Virus record (IMG/VR): IMGVR_UViG_3300034068_000558
Span: 1 to 61,196 of that record
DNA length: 61,196 nucleotides
Source of the DNA: a virus
Strand: one strand, 5' to 3'
Shown: in pieces, positions 42,046 through 50,320 of the stretch
How positions within the stretch are numbered: position 1 is the first letter of the stretch
Layout: every line of letters begins with the position of its first letter
The notes under the pieces: generated by a model
Seen by the model: the letters and a program-made list of their open reading frames with translations, nothing else
Told to the model about the DNA's origin: nothing
Databases searched by the model: none
Translations under genes and position numbers: made by a program

Positions 42046-42163
42046 ACCGTCCGTTCGTTACCAATTCGTTGAGGGCGAACTAGAAGGACGCGGCCAGAAG
42101 TTCCATAGCCAGTACAGCTATGAGCGGGCCGTAATCATTGGCAACAAGAATCATAATTGGTAG
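41930..42163 (+). CDS. o-spanin-like lipoprotein, overlapping frame
   Basis: 77 residues from ATG 41930 (ATG 41918 is an alternative). MNWIGSLLLGMALASC is a lipoprotein signal with Cys16 after L-A-S. The mature part has Ser/Asn-rich and beta segments. Its start lies inside the i-spanin gene in another frame, the well-known Rz/Rz1 arrangement, here reaching 118 nt beyond it. A lipoprotein signal implies an outer membrane in the host. Confidence 0.65.
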   Translation: MNWIGSLLLGMALASCVSSGSRNASNESALYDPVTVTLKPSVRYQFVEGELEGRGQKFHSQYSYERAVIIGNKNHNW

Positions 42164-42164
42164 C

Positions 42165-42725
42165 ATGACGAAAAAACTAGTAGCTATTTGCGTCGGACAT
42201 AGCCGCGCTGGAGATAAAGGTGCGGTAAATACGGAAGGCGTTTCCGAATGGGCGTTCAACCAACCGCTTGCTAAACGTGTTTGTGAGCTAATCGAAGAGG
42301 CGGGCCACTCAGCAATTTTGATCGACCGCTATGAAGGATCAGGGTATAGCCCCGCAATGTTCTGGCTCGCTCGACGGTTGAAAGAGCTAAAAGTCGATGT
42401 CGCTATCGAACTTCACTTCAACGCAGCAGGCCCATTGGCTACTGGCTACGAGTTCCTGCACTGGTTCTGTAGCCCTAAAGGTCTTACTTTGGCTAGCAAA
42501 ATGAATAAGTCATTTGCCAAAGCGTTTCCTGAACAACGGAATCGGGGGCTCAAATCTATCGACGCGGCAGACCGTGGCGGTTTATTTTTGCGAAAGAGCC
42601 ACTGTCCCGCGCTTATATGCGAGCCTTTCTTCGGAAGCAATGCAAAAGATACCGCTTTTTTCTCTGCGCGTATGGAAGAACTAGCTGTTGTTTACGCTGC
42701 TGGGGTTATCAACTGGCTTGCGTAA
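42165..42725 (+). CDS. N-acetylmuramoyl-L-alanine amidase (Amidase_3-like)
   Basis: 186 residues from ATG 42165, two bases after the o-spanin-like stop. Expected zinc ligands: His12 in CVGHSRAG, Glu28 in SEWAFNQ and His84 in IELHFNA. Glu153 in CEPFFGSN is the likely catalytic acid. The enzyme cuts the bond between muramic acid and the peptide. No signal peptide, so it needs the holin. It is the probable endolysin, with a second muralytic enzyme encoded at 50321. Confidence 0.8.
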   Translation: MTKKLVAICVGHSRAGDKGAVNTEGVSEWAFNQPLAKRVCELIEEAGHSAILIDRYEGSGYSPAMFWLARRLKELKVDVAIELHFNAAGPLATGYEFLHWFCSPKGLTLASKMNKSFAKAFPEQRNRGLKSIDAADRGGLFLRKSHCPALICEPFFGSNAKDTAFFSARMEELAVVYAAGVINWLA

Positions 42726-42739
42726 AGCAATAATCTTAG

Positions 42740-42768
42740 TTGACATTTTGTTTGTAGCGGAATATAGT
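42740..42768 (+). promoter_or_regulatory. Strong promoter
   Basis: TTGACA, 17 bp, TATAGT: the best consensus match in the window. It lies 10 nt before a seven-codon ORF and 68 nt before the 42837 gene. Confidence 0.75.
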
Positions 42769-42778
42769 TTTCGACGTA

Positions 42779-42828
42779 ATGTCTGCTGCCCTCGACGTTT
42801 GATGCTCCCACAAACCCCAATACTTTAA
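42779..42828 (+). other. Two overlapping leader mini-ORFs
   Basis: ATG 42779 gives MSAALDV, whose TGA overlaps ATG 42802 giving MLPQTPIL, ending TAA at 42828. Both precede ATG 42837 on the same predicted transcript. They may be upstream ORFs that tune translation, or chance. Confidence 0.3.
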
Positions 42829-42836
42829 ACTGTTTT

Positions 42837-43115
42837 ATGACAAATAACACCGACAAACAATCCTTCGGAGAAGCCGGATGCCAAATCATTTCTGGAACCA
42901 CACAATCCCCTCCTGCTGGTGAATACTGCGCCGTTACTTTCGTGGTGGATTCTACAATTGCTACGGGCTTCTCCGCAGCCGAGGCTCCTTTATGGGGTGG
43001 CACGAAAACCGGAATCACATATCCTGCGGGCTTTACCGTTTTCACTCCCTTTGTAATCACCGCAAGCCCGACGGGCACCATCACCGGAACAGCAATCTTT
43101 TACAAAGCTATTTAA
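42837..43115 (+). CDS. Small virion-block protein
   Basis: 92 residues, beta-rich and Thr/Gly-rich (GCQIISGTTQSPPAGEYCAV), two Cys. Resembles short phage structural proteins with an Ig-like or jelly-roll appearance. Own strong promoter. Function unknown. Confidence 0.55.
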   Translation: MTNNTDKQSFGEAGCQIISGTTQSPPAGEYCAVTFVVDSTIATGFSAAEAPLWGGTKTGITYPAGFTVFTPFVITASPTGTITGTAIFYKAI

Positions 43116-43118
43116 CCT

Positions 43119-44123
43119 ATGCCCCTCGGACTAGGAAATAATTTGATTAAAAATGGGGTTGCGGGTAACCCCGATAAACTATCCCTCGACCTCCAGTTCG
43201 CCACGGACAAGGTGCTGACGGCTCGCAAAGGGCCGACTCCGGTGCTTACCCGTGCTTCGGTGGCTACGTTTATTGGGAGCAACGGTCTAATTCAAACCGC
43301 CATTGCCAACCAATCTCGTTTTGACCACGATCCCACCACGCTGGTTTGCAAAGGCTTACTCATTGAAGAGCAACGGACCAACGACATAAGGTCTAGCGCC
43401 GCTCCCGCTACACAAACGCGCACGGTTACGGCTGTTCCATATACGTTGAGCTTTTATGGGACGGGGACAATTGTTTTATCCGGTGTCCATGTAGCAACTG
43501 TTACAGGAACTGGAGCATACCCGACACGCACGACGCTTACGTTCACTCCAACGGCGGGAAGCCTTATATTGACAGTAACCGGATCAGTAACAAACGCACA
43601 ACTAGAGGCAGGCGCATTTGCAACTAGCTGGATTGCAACCCTAAGTTTTTCCAGTGTGACCCGCAGTGCGGATGTTTGCAGCATTACTAGTGCTGACTTC
43701 ACTGGGATGTATAACCAAACCGAGGGATCAATGCTTGTGAATGCCTTTACCCCGGCTATTGGGAACAGGAGTATTCTTTCATTGGACGACAACACGGCCA
43801 ATGAAATGGTCCGGCTTAGAACGGAGGGAACTGACCCATTTTTTAGGGTTACGGATGGGGGAAGCGATTTAGTAGCCATCGACTCTGGGGCGGTGGTTGC
43901 TAACACGGCTTTCAAGCTTGCGGGTGCATATAAGATAAACGACTTTGCATCTGTGATTAACGGCGGAACGGTTGGGACTGACGGCGCAGGGACCATCCCA
44001 ACGGTTGATCGTATGAGGATAGGTGCGGATCAAGCAGGGAACACCATGTGCGGGTGCGTCTCGTCGCTGAGATACTACAGAAAACGCCTGTCTAACGCAA
44101 AACTTCAAACACTTACAACATGA
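43119..44123 (+). CDS. LamG/lectin-like tail or receptor-binding protein
   Basis: 334 residues. The segment RFDHDPTTLVCKGLLIEEQR matches a motif common at the start of phage proteins with concanavalin-like domains. The remainder is beta-rich, with a terminal CGCVSSLRYYRKRLSNAKLQ typical of LamG-type folds. Probable carbohydrate-binding virion protein. Overlaps the next gene as ATGA. Confidence 0.65.
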   Translation: MPLGLGNNLIKNGVAGNPDKLSLDLQFATDKVLTARKGPTPVLTRASVATFIGSNGLIQTAIANQSRFDHDPTTLVCKGLLIEEQRTNDIRSSAAPATQTRTVTAVPYTLSFYGTGTIVLSGVHVATVTGTGAYPTRTTLTFTPTAGSLILTVTGSVTNAQLEAGAFATSWIATLSFSSVTRSADVCSITSADFTGMYNQTEGSMLVNAFTPAIGNRSILSLDDNTANEMVRLRTEGTDPFFRVTDGGSDLVAIDSGAVVANTAFKLAGAYKINDFASVINGGTVGTDGAGTIPTVDRMRIGADQAGNTMCGCVSSLRYYRKRLSNAKLQTLTT

Positions 44124-44437
44124 CCGACTACATTCTAAATTTCCCATCGAAAGCAATCGCAGAGCAATTTGGCATCGCCAATGGCTTTTCCTCGCTAGAC
44201 GAGAACGGTGGGGTGCAGTCGAATCTTGCGTCCCATGAACACGCGCTGTGTGTGGTTGGCGAATATGCCGGAACATGGTGGGTGTTATTCCGCGATCTCG
44301 TCGGCATTCCGATTCCTGAAGGTGGCGAGCAATTCATCTACTGGGCTTCAACTTGGACAGTTGACGATGAAGACGGCAATCCCGTCCAAGTCCAAAGACC
44401 GATCTCTGATGATGTCCCCAATATCTGGTGGGCTTAA
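44120..44437 (+). CDS. Small hypothetical protein coupled to the lectin-like gene
   Basis: 105 residues starting in the stop of the upstream gene. Trp-rich (AGTWWVLFRDL; FIYWASTWTVDDEDG; NIWWA at the end), acidic, without cysteine pairs. Could be a fibre chaperone or a small tail component. No family recognised. Confidence 0.55.
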   Translation: MTDYILNFPSKAIAEQFGIANGFSSLDENGGVQSNLASHEHALCVVGEYAGTWWVLFRDLVGIPIPEGGEQFIYWASTWTVDDEDGNPVQVQRPISDDVPNIWWA

Positions 44438-44439
44438 CC

Positions 44440-44468
44440 TTGACCCTGTATCATTAATCCTGTAAAGT
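44440..44468 (+). promoter_or_regulatory. Leaderless-type promoter with CCTGTATC spacer
   Basis: TTGACC, spacer CTGTATCATTAATCCTG (17), TAAAGT, then 6 nt to ATG 44475. Confidence 0.7.
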
Positions 44469-44474
44469 CCACCA

Positions 44475-44822
44475 ATGCTCGCAGCCAATTACGACATTAC
44501 CCTTGACCGTGCAGCGGATTACAGCTTCGTTCTGACTATTAAGAATCAAGCGGGCACTGCCGTCAATATTACTGGCGCAGTGTTTTATGCTGATGTCCGT
44601 GAGGTTGCTTCGAAAAAAGAAGCACTTGATCTCACACCCACTATTACTGGCTCTGCCACTAACGGTCAAGTTCTCATTTCAATTACCAAAGCCCAAACCA
44701 AGACTTTGCGGGCTGGCAGAGGCCTCTACGAGTGGGACATATTCATGAATCTTAGTGGCTCTCGCACTAGGCTTCTTTACGGATCGCTTGTTGCACGCGA
44801 ACAAACTACCAACGACGCTTAA
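44475..44822 (+). CDS. Small beta-sandwich-like tail protein
   Basis: 115 residues: YDITLDRAADYSFVLTIKN, then NITGAVFYADVREVA and a terminal LLYGSLVAREQTTNDA. This pattern resembles BppU/baseplate-type or fibre N-terminal domains of other phages, where it anchors a fibre. Directly precedes the long repeat-containing fibre gene. Moderate support. Confidence 0.55.
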   Translation: MLAANYDITLDRAADYSFVLTIKNQAGTAVNITGAVFYADVREVASKKEALDLTPTITGSATNGQVLISITKAQTKTLRAGRGLYEWDIFMNLSGSRTRLLYGSLVAREQTTNDA

Positions 44823-44827
44823 TCATT

Positions 44828-46702
44828 ATGCCATCCGACACTTACACCCTTACTATTTCCGATGCTGGAGTCAGCACTCCGGCATCTCTTTCCGTTACAA
44901 ACGCTTCCGTCGCGACTGACGCGGCAATTGCGTTTAGTAAGCTGGCACCTCTGACCAACGGAAACATCCTTGTTGGCAATGGCTCTAATGCTGCCGCGTC
45001 CGTTGCGGTTACTGGTGATGTTGCCCTCTCCAATACCGGAGTTACTTCTATCGCAGCACTTGCGTTTAGTAAGCTGGCCCCTCTTACCAGCGGAAACATC
45101 CTTGTTGGCAATGGCTCTAATGCTGCCGCGTCCGTTGCGGTTACTGGTGACATCACCATCTCCAATGCCGGAGTTACGGCTATCGCGTCTGGGGCTATCG
45201 TAAATGCAGATGTCAACGCATCCGCCGCTATTGCTCACTCAAAGCTCGCCTCTATGTCGAGCGGTAACATCCTCGTCGGTAGCAGCGGCAGCGTCCCCAC
45301 GTCCGTTGCGGTTACCGGTGACGTTACTGTTTCTAGTGTTGGGGTTACTACGATTGCGAATGACGTTGTCACGTTCGCGAAGATGCAACCTGTATCCGGC
45401 TACACGCTTCTTGGAAAACCCACTACGAGTTCCGGAGACGCCACAGAGATTGGCTCCTCTTCCTTTATGCTAGAATCTGGCACAGGATTCCTGAGACAGG
45501 CAGATGCCTCCACCGCCAGAGCAGCTTTGGGTTTGGGTACTCTTGCCACACAAAACTCCGTAACGGCCTCTAGTGGCGGTACCGGACAGACTTCATATGC
45601 TGTCGGAGATATTCTGTATGCGAGCGGCTCTACGACCCTATCAAAACTCGCCAGTGGGGCGGCTAATACTGTGCTCCGCTCAACCGGAATTTCAACAGCT
45701 CCCTCATATGGGGCAGTCGTCCTTACGACGGATGTTTCAGGCACTTTGCCTGTAGCTAATGGTGGTACTGGTGTAACGACTTCGACTGGAAGTGGTGCTA
45801 ATGCATTAGCTACTTCTCCAACTTTAGTCACACCTATCTTGGGCACACCTACTTCTGGCACGCTTACTAGCTGCACTGGTTTGCCTCTAACTACTGGCGT
45901 CACTGGAACTCTGCCCGTCGCAAACGGTGGAACCGGAACCACTACCGGAGTTCCTGCTGAAATAGACACTCTTACTTTTGATACAACCCCCGCGTCGGGA
46001 ACAGGCGCATTAACGGCCGGCAAACTACGTTGGAATCAAATTGATAATACTTTAGATCTTAAACTTGCTGGCGATGTAACTCTTCAAATTGGGCAAGAGT
46101 CTAATCTATATTGCCATAATTCTGAAACTACAACAATTACTAATGGAACGGTTGTTTATATTTACGGATCTGACGGGACTCTTCCAGCAGTAATGCGAGC
46201 CACAAACGCCGACGTTACTTCCGATAAAGTTTTAGGCGTAGCTACTCAGGATATATCTAGCGCAGGTCAAGGTTATATTACTACCAAAGGTCTTGTAAGG
46301 GGCCTTGATACGTCTGGATTGGGTGTGGCAGGAACACCCGTATATCTTGGAACAACAGGAGCTTTAACGACTACTAAACCAGTATTCCCTGCGGGCGTTG
46401 TGCGTGTGGGTACTGTTGTGGTTTCAGATGTAGCTTCGGGAAGCATTTATGTCCAGCCCCAGATGTTCCAAGACAGCAGGACTTCTGGTCAATTCGCATG
46501 GGTTGGAAATGTAACTACTGGGCCAACTATTACCGTGTCGGGGTTGACTTCCGCCTCTAATGTAATTATCCAACAACGCGGCACGGCAACTATACTACCC
46601 CGCACATTTGGCGCACTTTGTAGCGCGGGCAGTTTTATTCCTTATGCAGATGCGGGAACGGCTTTAGACGCCAAACTTTTCTCATACATAGCCTTTATAT
46701 AA
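44828..46702 (+). CDS. Tail fibre with tandem repeats
   Basis: 624 residues. The N-terminal 170 contain three 44-residue units (SKLAPLTSGNILVGNGSNAA; VTGDxxxSNxGVTxIA). The first two share 59 identical bases at 44960-45018 and 45092-45150. Later come Gly/Thr-rich fibre segments (LPVANGGTG repeated) and a compact C-terminal domain. LPVANGGTG is a common phage tail-fibre repeat. Probable trimeric receptor-binding fibre. Confidence 0.75.
   Translation: MPSDTYTLTISDAGVSTPASLSVTNASVATDAAIAFSKLAPLTNGNILVGNGSNAAASVAVTGDVALSNTGVTSIAALAFSKLAPLTSGNILVGNGSNAAASVAVTGDITISNAGVTAIASGAIVNADVNASAAIAHSKLASMSSGNILVGSSGSVPTSVAVTGDVTVSSVGVTTIANDVVTFAKMQPVSGYTLLGKPTTSSGDATEIGSSSFMLESGTGFLRQADASTARAALGLGTLATQNSVTASSGGTGQTSYAVGDILYASGSTTLSKLASGAANTVLRSTGISTAPSYGAVVLTTDVSGTLPVANGGTGVTTSTGSGANALATSPTLVTPILGTPTSGTLTSCTGLPLTTGVTGTLPVANGGTGTTTGVPAEIDTLTFDTTPASGTGALTAGKLRWNQIDNTLDLKLAGDVTLQIGQESNLYCHNSETTTITNGTVVYIYGSDGTLPAVMRATNADVTSDKVLGVATQDISSAGQGYITTKGLVRGLDTSGLGVAGTPVYLGTTGALTTTKPVFPAGVVRVGTVVVSDVASGSIYVQPQMFQDSRTSGQFAWVGNVTTGPTITVSGLTSASNVIIQQRGTATILPRTFGALCSAGSFIPYADAGTALDAKLFSYIAFI
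44930..45193 (+). repeat. 132-bp repeats in the fibre gene
   Basis: Two units with a 132-bp period starting at 44930 and 45062. A third, divergent unit follows near 45232 after an inserted linker. A recent expansion is suggested by 59 identical consecutive bases. Confidence 0.8.
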
Positions 46703-46706
46703 AACT

Positions 46707-48608
46707 ATGGCAATCTCCCAATTACCTCAAGCACCGTTCCGGCAGGACCGGAAGATCTTTCCGACCCCGCTTATCGCGGATGTTCTGTTCAGTGAAGTTC
46801 GGGACTGCAACCGTAGCGAGTTTCCTGAATACGGAACCCCGCACCCTAATGCTAATAAGTGGCCCCACCACAAGTTAGTTTTCATCAAGCCCGTAGATAT
46901 CGAGCGTAATGAGATTTTTGAGTTCTTCTATGCAGCGGAGCGCGAGAACCAAGACCTCTACAACTTCTCTTCCGGTTATCGTAACGTCGTCGGTAACGTA
47001 GGGGGCCGCGAGTTTCGAGTCGTCCAACGCACATACGTGACGTTGCGCGAGGGTTTCCAACCTTTGGATATTCCGTTTGGGACCGCCATGCCCGACACCC
47101 CAGAGGGTAAGTTTGATGGGGTCGAATACGTATTTTTCGACAGGCAACAGCAACCGATACCTGAGCAGGAATTAAACACGCTTTTTGTCGCAGAGGTCCA
47201 CACCTATATTGAGACGGCTTTTTTGGAATACAAAATATCTTACACGACCACAAAAAGCGATGTCGTGCCGGAGAAATTTCAAATTAATATTCCTCAAATA
47301 ACCACTGAGCAGATTGTTGAGGGCCTTGCTGAACAACCCACCCTAACGGACACACAGCTTTCCGTATCAGAAGAGCAGATTAACCCCGATATCAAGTTTG
47401 TAAAGACCATATCCAGAGCGAAGCCAGAAGGTGATATCTCTTTTACTGGGAGGCGTGCGTATGTAGAAGGGGGCCCGCCAGCAGACGTAGTTGAAACGTA
47501 TTCTGAAAACCAAATGGACGTTGACACTGGAGTCAATGTAGTTCAGTCCACGGTTACTCCTTTAGGCGACGGAAGCTTCACCAAAGAAACAGTCGAGGTC
47601 GAGTCGTGGCCTGTGCTTACGGGCTCTGAATTCGATTTTGTGTTGAACGCACAGGTAGTAAACACGCGGCAAATGGTCCCGCCGCCATCAGACTTCTCTG
47701 AGCCCAACACCTCGTATAAACCAATAAATGAGGATCGATCCTTGAAGATCGTTGAAGAGGCCCCATTAGATGCTCTTGAGGGGTATCATATCTCGGTCCC
47801 AACAAGGATTGATTTAAAACTGCCCGCAGTACTTAAATCTATTAGTGTGTTGTGGGTTGTTGACGAAAGCATAGGCGAGGGGGAGTCGGTTGGTCGCGGG
47901 GACAATCCTGATAATGCTAGCGAGTATAAAATATCTGCTTCATCTGGAATGGATGGTAAAGCGGACAAATCAGCCCAACCTATAGTTAGTATTGAAACTG
48001 AGGTTGTTTTCGGTAACGATATACCAGCCACAGTGCATTTTTTCTATTTAAATTCGGAGGGACAATCCGTAAGTGAAGCTTCCCTAATATCAAGAATACA
48101 AACGCTGACAGGTAGTACTGTTCTTCGTTGGCCTACTTTCAAGCCGAAGTCCCACACTATCGTCGCGAACGGTGCGTCTATATCAGCCGTTTCAAACGCG
48201 AAGGTAGAGGCAGCGATATCAAAAAATAGTAAGGGGAGAGTCATTTCTCAAGGATCATCCGAAGGGGGGTCACATACAGTTAACCGCTCTATTGATGTAA
48301 CCAATTTAGCCCCAACAATCCACGGACCTATTTCTGTTGGTAACGGCAACGAACAAACAACCATAACAGCAACATCGCAGGCTAGAGCACGGCTTGAAGG
48401 GGACGAGTTTGGCGAGGTGGACCCCGTCATCTCGTCCTATGCCGCCTCCGCACCTGTCTATGTGTCGCCACTATCCCTCCCCGCTACGTCCCCCTCAGAC
48501 ATACCCAGAACAGGGAGCTACTTAGTTAGTTCCTCAGCCGAGCCTTTCAAGTGGGGGTGGATAAAATGTTCCGCAACAATTATTGACGCGAGTCAATTTT
48601 CCTCTTAA
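46707..48608 (+). CDS. Large virion-block protein, probable tail component
   Basis: 633 residues. The N-terminal 200 have many aromatic and charged residues (NANKWPHHKLVFIKPVDIER; FEFFYAAERENQDLYNFSSG), the rest is beta-rich. Size and place after the fibre suggest a tail or fibre-network protein. No enzymatic motif and no family I can name. Confidence 0.55.
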   Translation: MAISQLPQAPFRQDRKIFPTPLIADVLFSEVRDCNRSEFPEYGTPHPNANKWPHHKLVFIKPVDIERNEIFEFFYAAERENQDLYNFSSGYRNVVGNVGGREFRVVQRTYVTLREGFQPLDIPFGTAMPDTPEGKFDGVEYVFFDRQQQPIPEQELNTLFVAEVHTYIETAFLEYKISYTTTKSDVVPEKFQINIPQITTEQIVEGLAEQPTLTDTQLSVSEEQINPDIKFVKTISRAKPEGDISFTGRRAYVEGGPPADVVETYSENQMDVDTGVNVVQSTVTPLGDGSFTKETVEVESWPVLTGSEFDFVLNAQVVNTRQMVPPPSDFSEPNTSYKPINEDRSLKIVEEAPLDALEGYHISVPTRIDLKLPAVLKSISVLWVVDESIGEGESVGRGDNPDNASEYKISASSGMDGKADKSAQPIVSIETEVVFGNDIPATVHFFYLNSEGQSVSEASLISRIQTLTGSTVLRWPTFKPKSHTIVANGASISAVSNAKVEAAISKNSKGRVISQGSSEGGSHTVNRSIDVTNLAPTIHGPISVGNGNEQTTITATSQARARLEGDEFGEVDPVISSYAASAPVYVSPLSLPATSPSDIPRTGSYLVSSSAEPFKWGWIKCSATIIDASQFSS

Positions 48609-48611
48609 TTT
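48583..48611 (+). promoter_or_regulatory. Leaderless-type promoter for the 48617 gene
   Basis: TTGACG, 17 bp, TAATTT, then 5 nt to ATG 48617. The -10 overlaps the stop of the upstream gene. Confidence 0.55.
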
Positions 48612-48616
48612 TTATT

Positions 48617-49216
48617 ATGTCTGATGATGTAAACATGGATTCCTTTATACAGGACACACTTAGGTCGATGCGTAGGCCTAGAGACTCAGGTTTTTACTCG
48701 GACCAACCGCCCCTAATCTCAACGTCTACAAAGAAGTTTACCACAACTAGCACTCCCGATGCGACTGCTATTGTGTCTACCGACTGTGATCTTCCGGCAG
48801 AAGGGATCGGGATCTATCCCTTTGCCGGTAGCTACAACTCCGACACAGGGGTTCTCACCATTGGCAAAGGCAGCTACGAGTATCCGCTTGGAACCAACGT
48901 AGATGTACAAGCAACATCAGGTACGGGCAATTACGCCTACGCCGTTATAAAGCAAAACGCAGGGGGCGGGTTGGTCGAGTTCAAAACCGAGGCATCAGCC
49001 TCCACAAAAGACCCAACTAATAGGGATGCCGCTGATGAGTACGTTGAGTATTCAAATGTCCTGCTTGGAGAGGTGATGACGGTTCCTGATCCAGAGGGTG
49101 GCCCCGATACTTATACATTCACCCAACGCCGGACGGGCAACCTTTCTTTGATCCGCCGCATCATCAACGGCAGCTTCTGCCTGTGGCCGGAAACAACCGG
49201 AGGCTCGTCACTGTAG
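48617..49216 (+). CDS. Virion-block protein of unknown role
   Basis: 199 residues: short charged N-terminus (QDTLRSMRRPRDSGFYSDQP), then a Thr/Gly/Asp-rich beta region with repeated short strands. Ends LRSPETT-type Ser/Gly sequence overlapping the next gene by 34 bases in another frame. Likely fibre or tail accessory protein. Confidence 0.5.
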   Translation: MSDDVNMDSFIQDTLRSMRRPRDSGFYSDQPPLISTSTKKFTTTSTPDATAIVSTDCDLPAEGIGIYPFAGSYNSDTGVLTIGKGSYEYPLGTNVDVQATSGTGNYAYAVIKQNAGGGLVEFKTEASASTKDPTNRDAADEYVEYSNVLLGEVMTVPDPEGGPDTYTFTQRRTGNLSLIRRIINGSFCLWPETTGGSSL

Positions 49217-50226
49217 TGGCAATTCAGGTCAACACCATTGACAGCCACGTCACCTACCGGAAGGGAGAGCTGACGACTGGAACTCCATCCACGGGCAAGG
49301 TCGCCTGCGGACCCGGCACGGCGTATCCGGTCCCTGCAACCCTCGACCAGATCGCGGAGATTTTCTATCGAGTGAGAAACACGATAATCTCTGGCGGCGG
49401 ATATACTGCGGAATACGAAACTGAGGTATTTAGGACAAAATATACCGGTATGTTCAACGCGAGCTCGCCACCGACCCACAACTTCCGACAAGAGCAGTAT
49501 GGTGGAGACGGCTGGGTGCAAAGGATTCGTCGTGGACATACGTTCTCTTCAACCTCAACAAACGAAGGGTGGCTTAAGCACCATTGTGGTCCTGTTTATA
49601 CAGATGAATATTCTTCGGCTTTTGGTGATTACCATGACGCGGAGGACGAGTTTTGCATGTGGCCGGATACAGGAGTTGTTAATCTCGTAGATATTGATCA
49701 ACCATTTCAGTATTTACAGCCATTAGCATACTCCCCGCCCACTCAAGTAGGAGCTAACCACTACGCCGAATATAGCGGCTCCTCCAATGTGTCTGCCCCG
49801 AGCGCCTATGGACCTTATCGAAAGAGAGAGGAGCGTTCATATTTTGAGGAGGAGGATGGGAGTATATCCTATGATGATGAGACTTCGTATGATGGCGACA
49901 TTTCCGATTTTGTTTTTTCTCCGCAGGTCGCATTTATCGGAGCGGAATCGCCTTTCGATCCGGCAGCTACGCTTTACCCCGGAATCAGCTGGAGGAATCT
50001 CAATACCACGTACGACTTCACCTCCATGTTTGGATCGGAGGCCAGCAACGGGTCGGCGGAAGTCGTCTTGTCCTCCAGCACTTTGCTGATACCCATCAGG
50101 GTGGCCATTCCTGACTACTCCGTGGTATTGACCTCGTCGCCGAGGCTGACCGTCACCAAGTGGTGGCCCTACGCCAAGTCCAACGGATCTCCCGCTTGGA
50201 ATGAGAACACCGGAGCCTCGCTTTAA
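49183..50226 (+). CDS. Virion-block protein with Tyr/Glu-rich centre
   Basis: 347 residues from GTG 49183, overlapping the upstream gene; a GTG at 49216 is an alternative. Features: VAIQVNTIDSHVTYRKGEL near the N-terminus, a Tyr/Glu/Asp-rich middle (ERSYFEEEDGSISYDDETS), and a beta-rich C-terminus. Probably a tail or fibre-associated structural protein. No family recognised. Confidence 0.5.
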   Translation: MAGNNRRLVTVVAIQVNTIDSHVTYRKGELTTGTPSTGKVACGPGTAYPVPATLDQIAEIFYRVRNTIISGGGYTAEYETEVFRTKYTGMFNASSPPTHNFRQEQYGGDGWVQRIRRGHTFSSTSTNEGWLKHHCGPVYTDEYSSAFGDYHDAEDEFCMWPDTGVVNLVDIDQPFQYLQPLAYSPPTQVGANHYAEYSGSSNVSAPSAYGPYRKREERSYFEEEDGSISYDDETSYDGDISDFVFSPQVAFIGAESPFDPAATLYPGISWRNLNTTYDFTSMFGSEASNGSAEVVLSSSTLLIPIRVAIPDYSVVLTSSPRLTVTKWWPYAKSNGSPAWNENTGASL

Positions 50227-50260
50227 TTTAAACTGCCGCCGCACCCCCAAGCCTTTACCC

Positions 50261-50289
50261 TTGACTCTTTGTTTTCCTCCTTGTACATT
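50261..50289 (+). promoter_or_regulatory. Promoter before the lysozyme gene
   Basis: TTGACT, 17 bp, TACATT. It predicts a short leader (about 24 nt) before GTG 50321, unlike the leaderless set. Confidence 0.5.
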
Positions 50290-50320
50290 CTGACTTGTAA
50301 AAGATTAAAGACATAACTTA

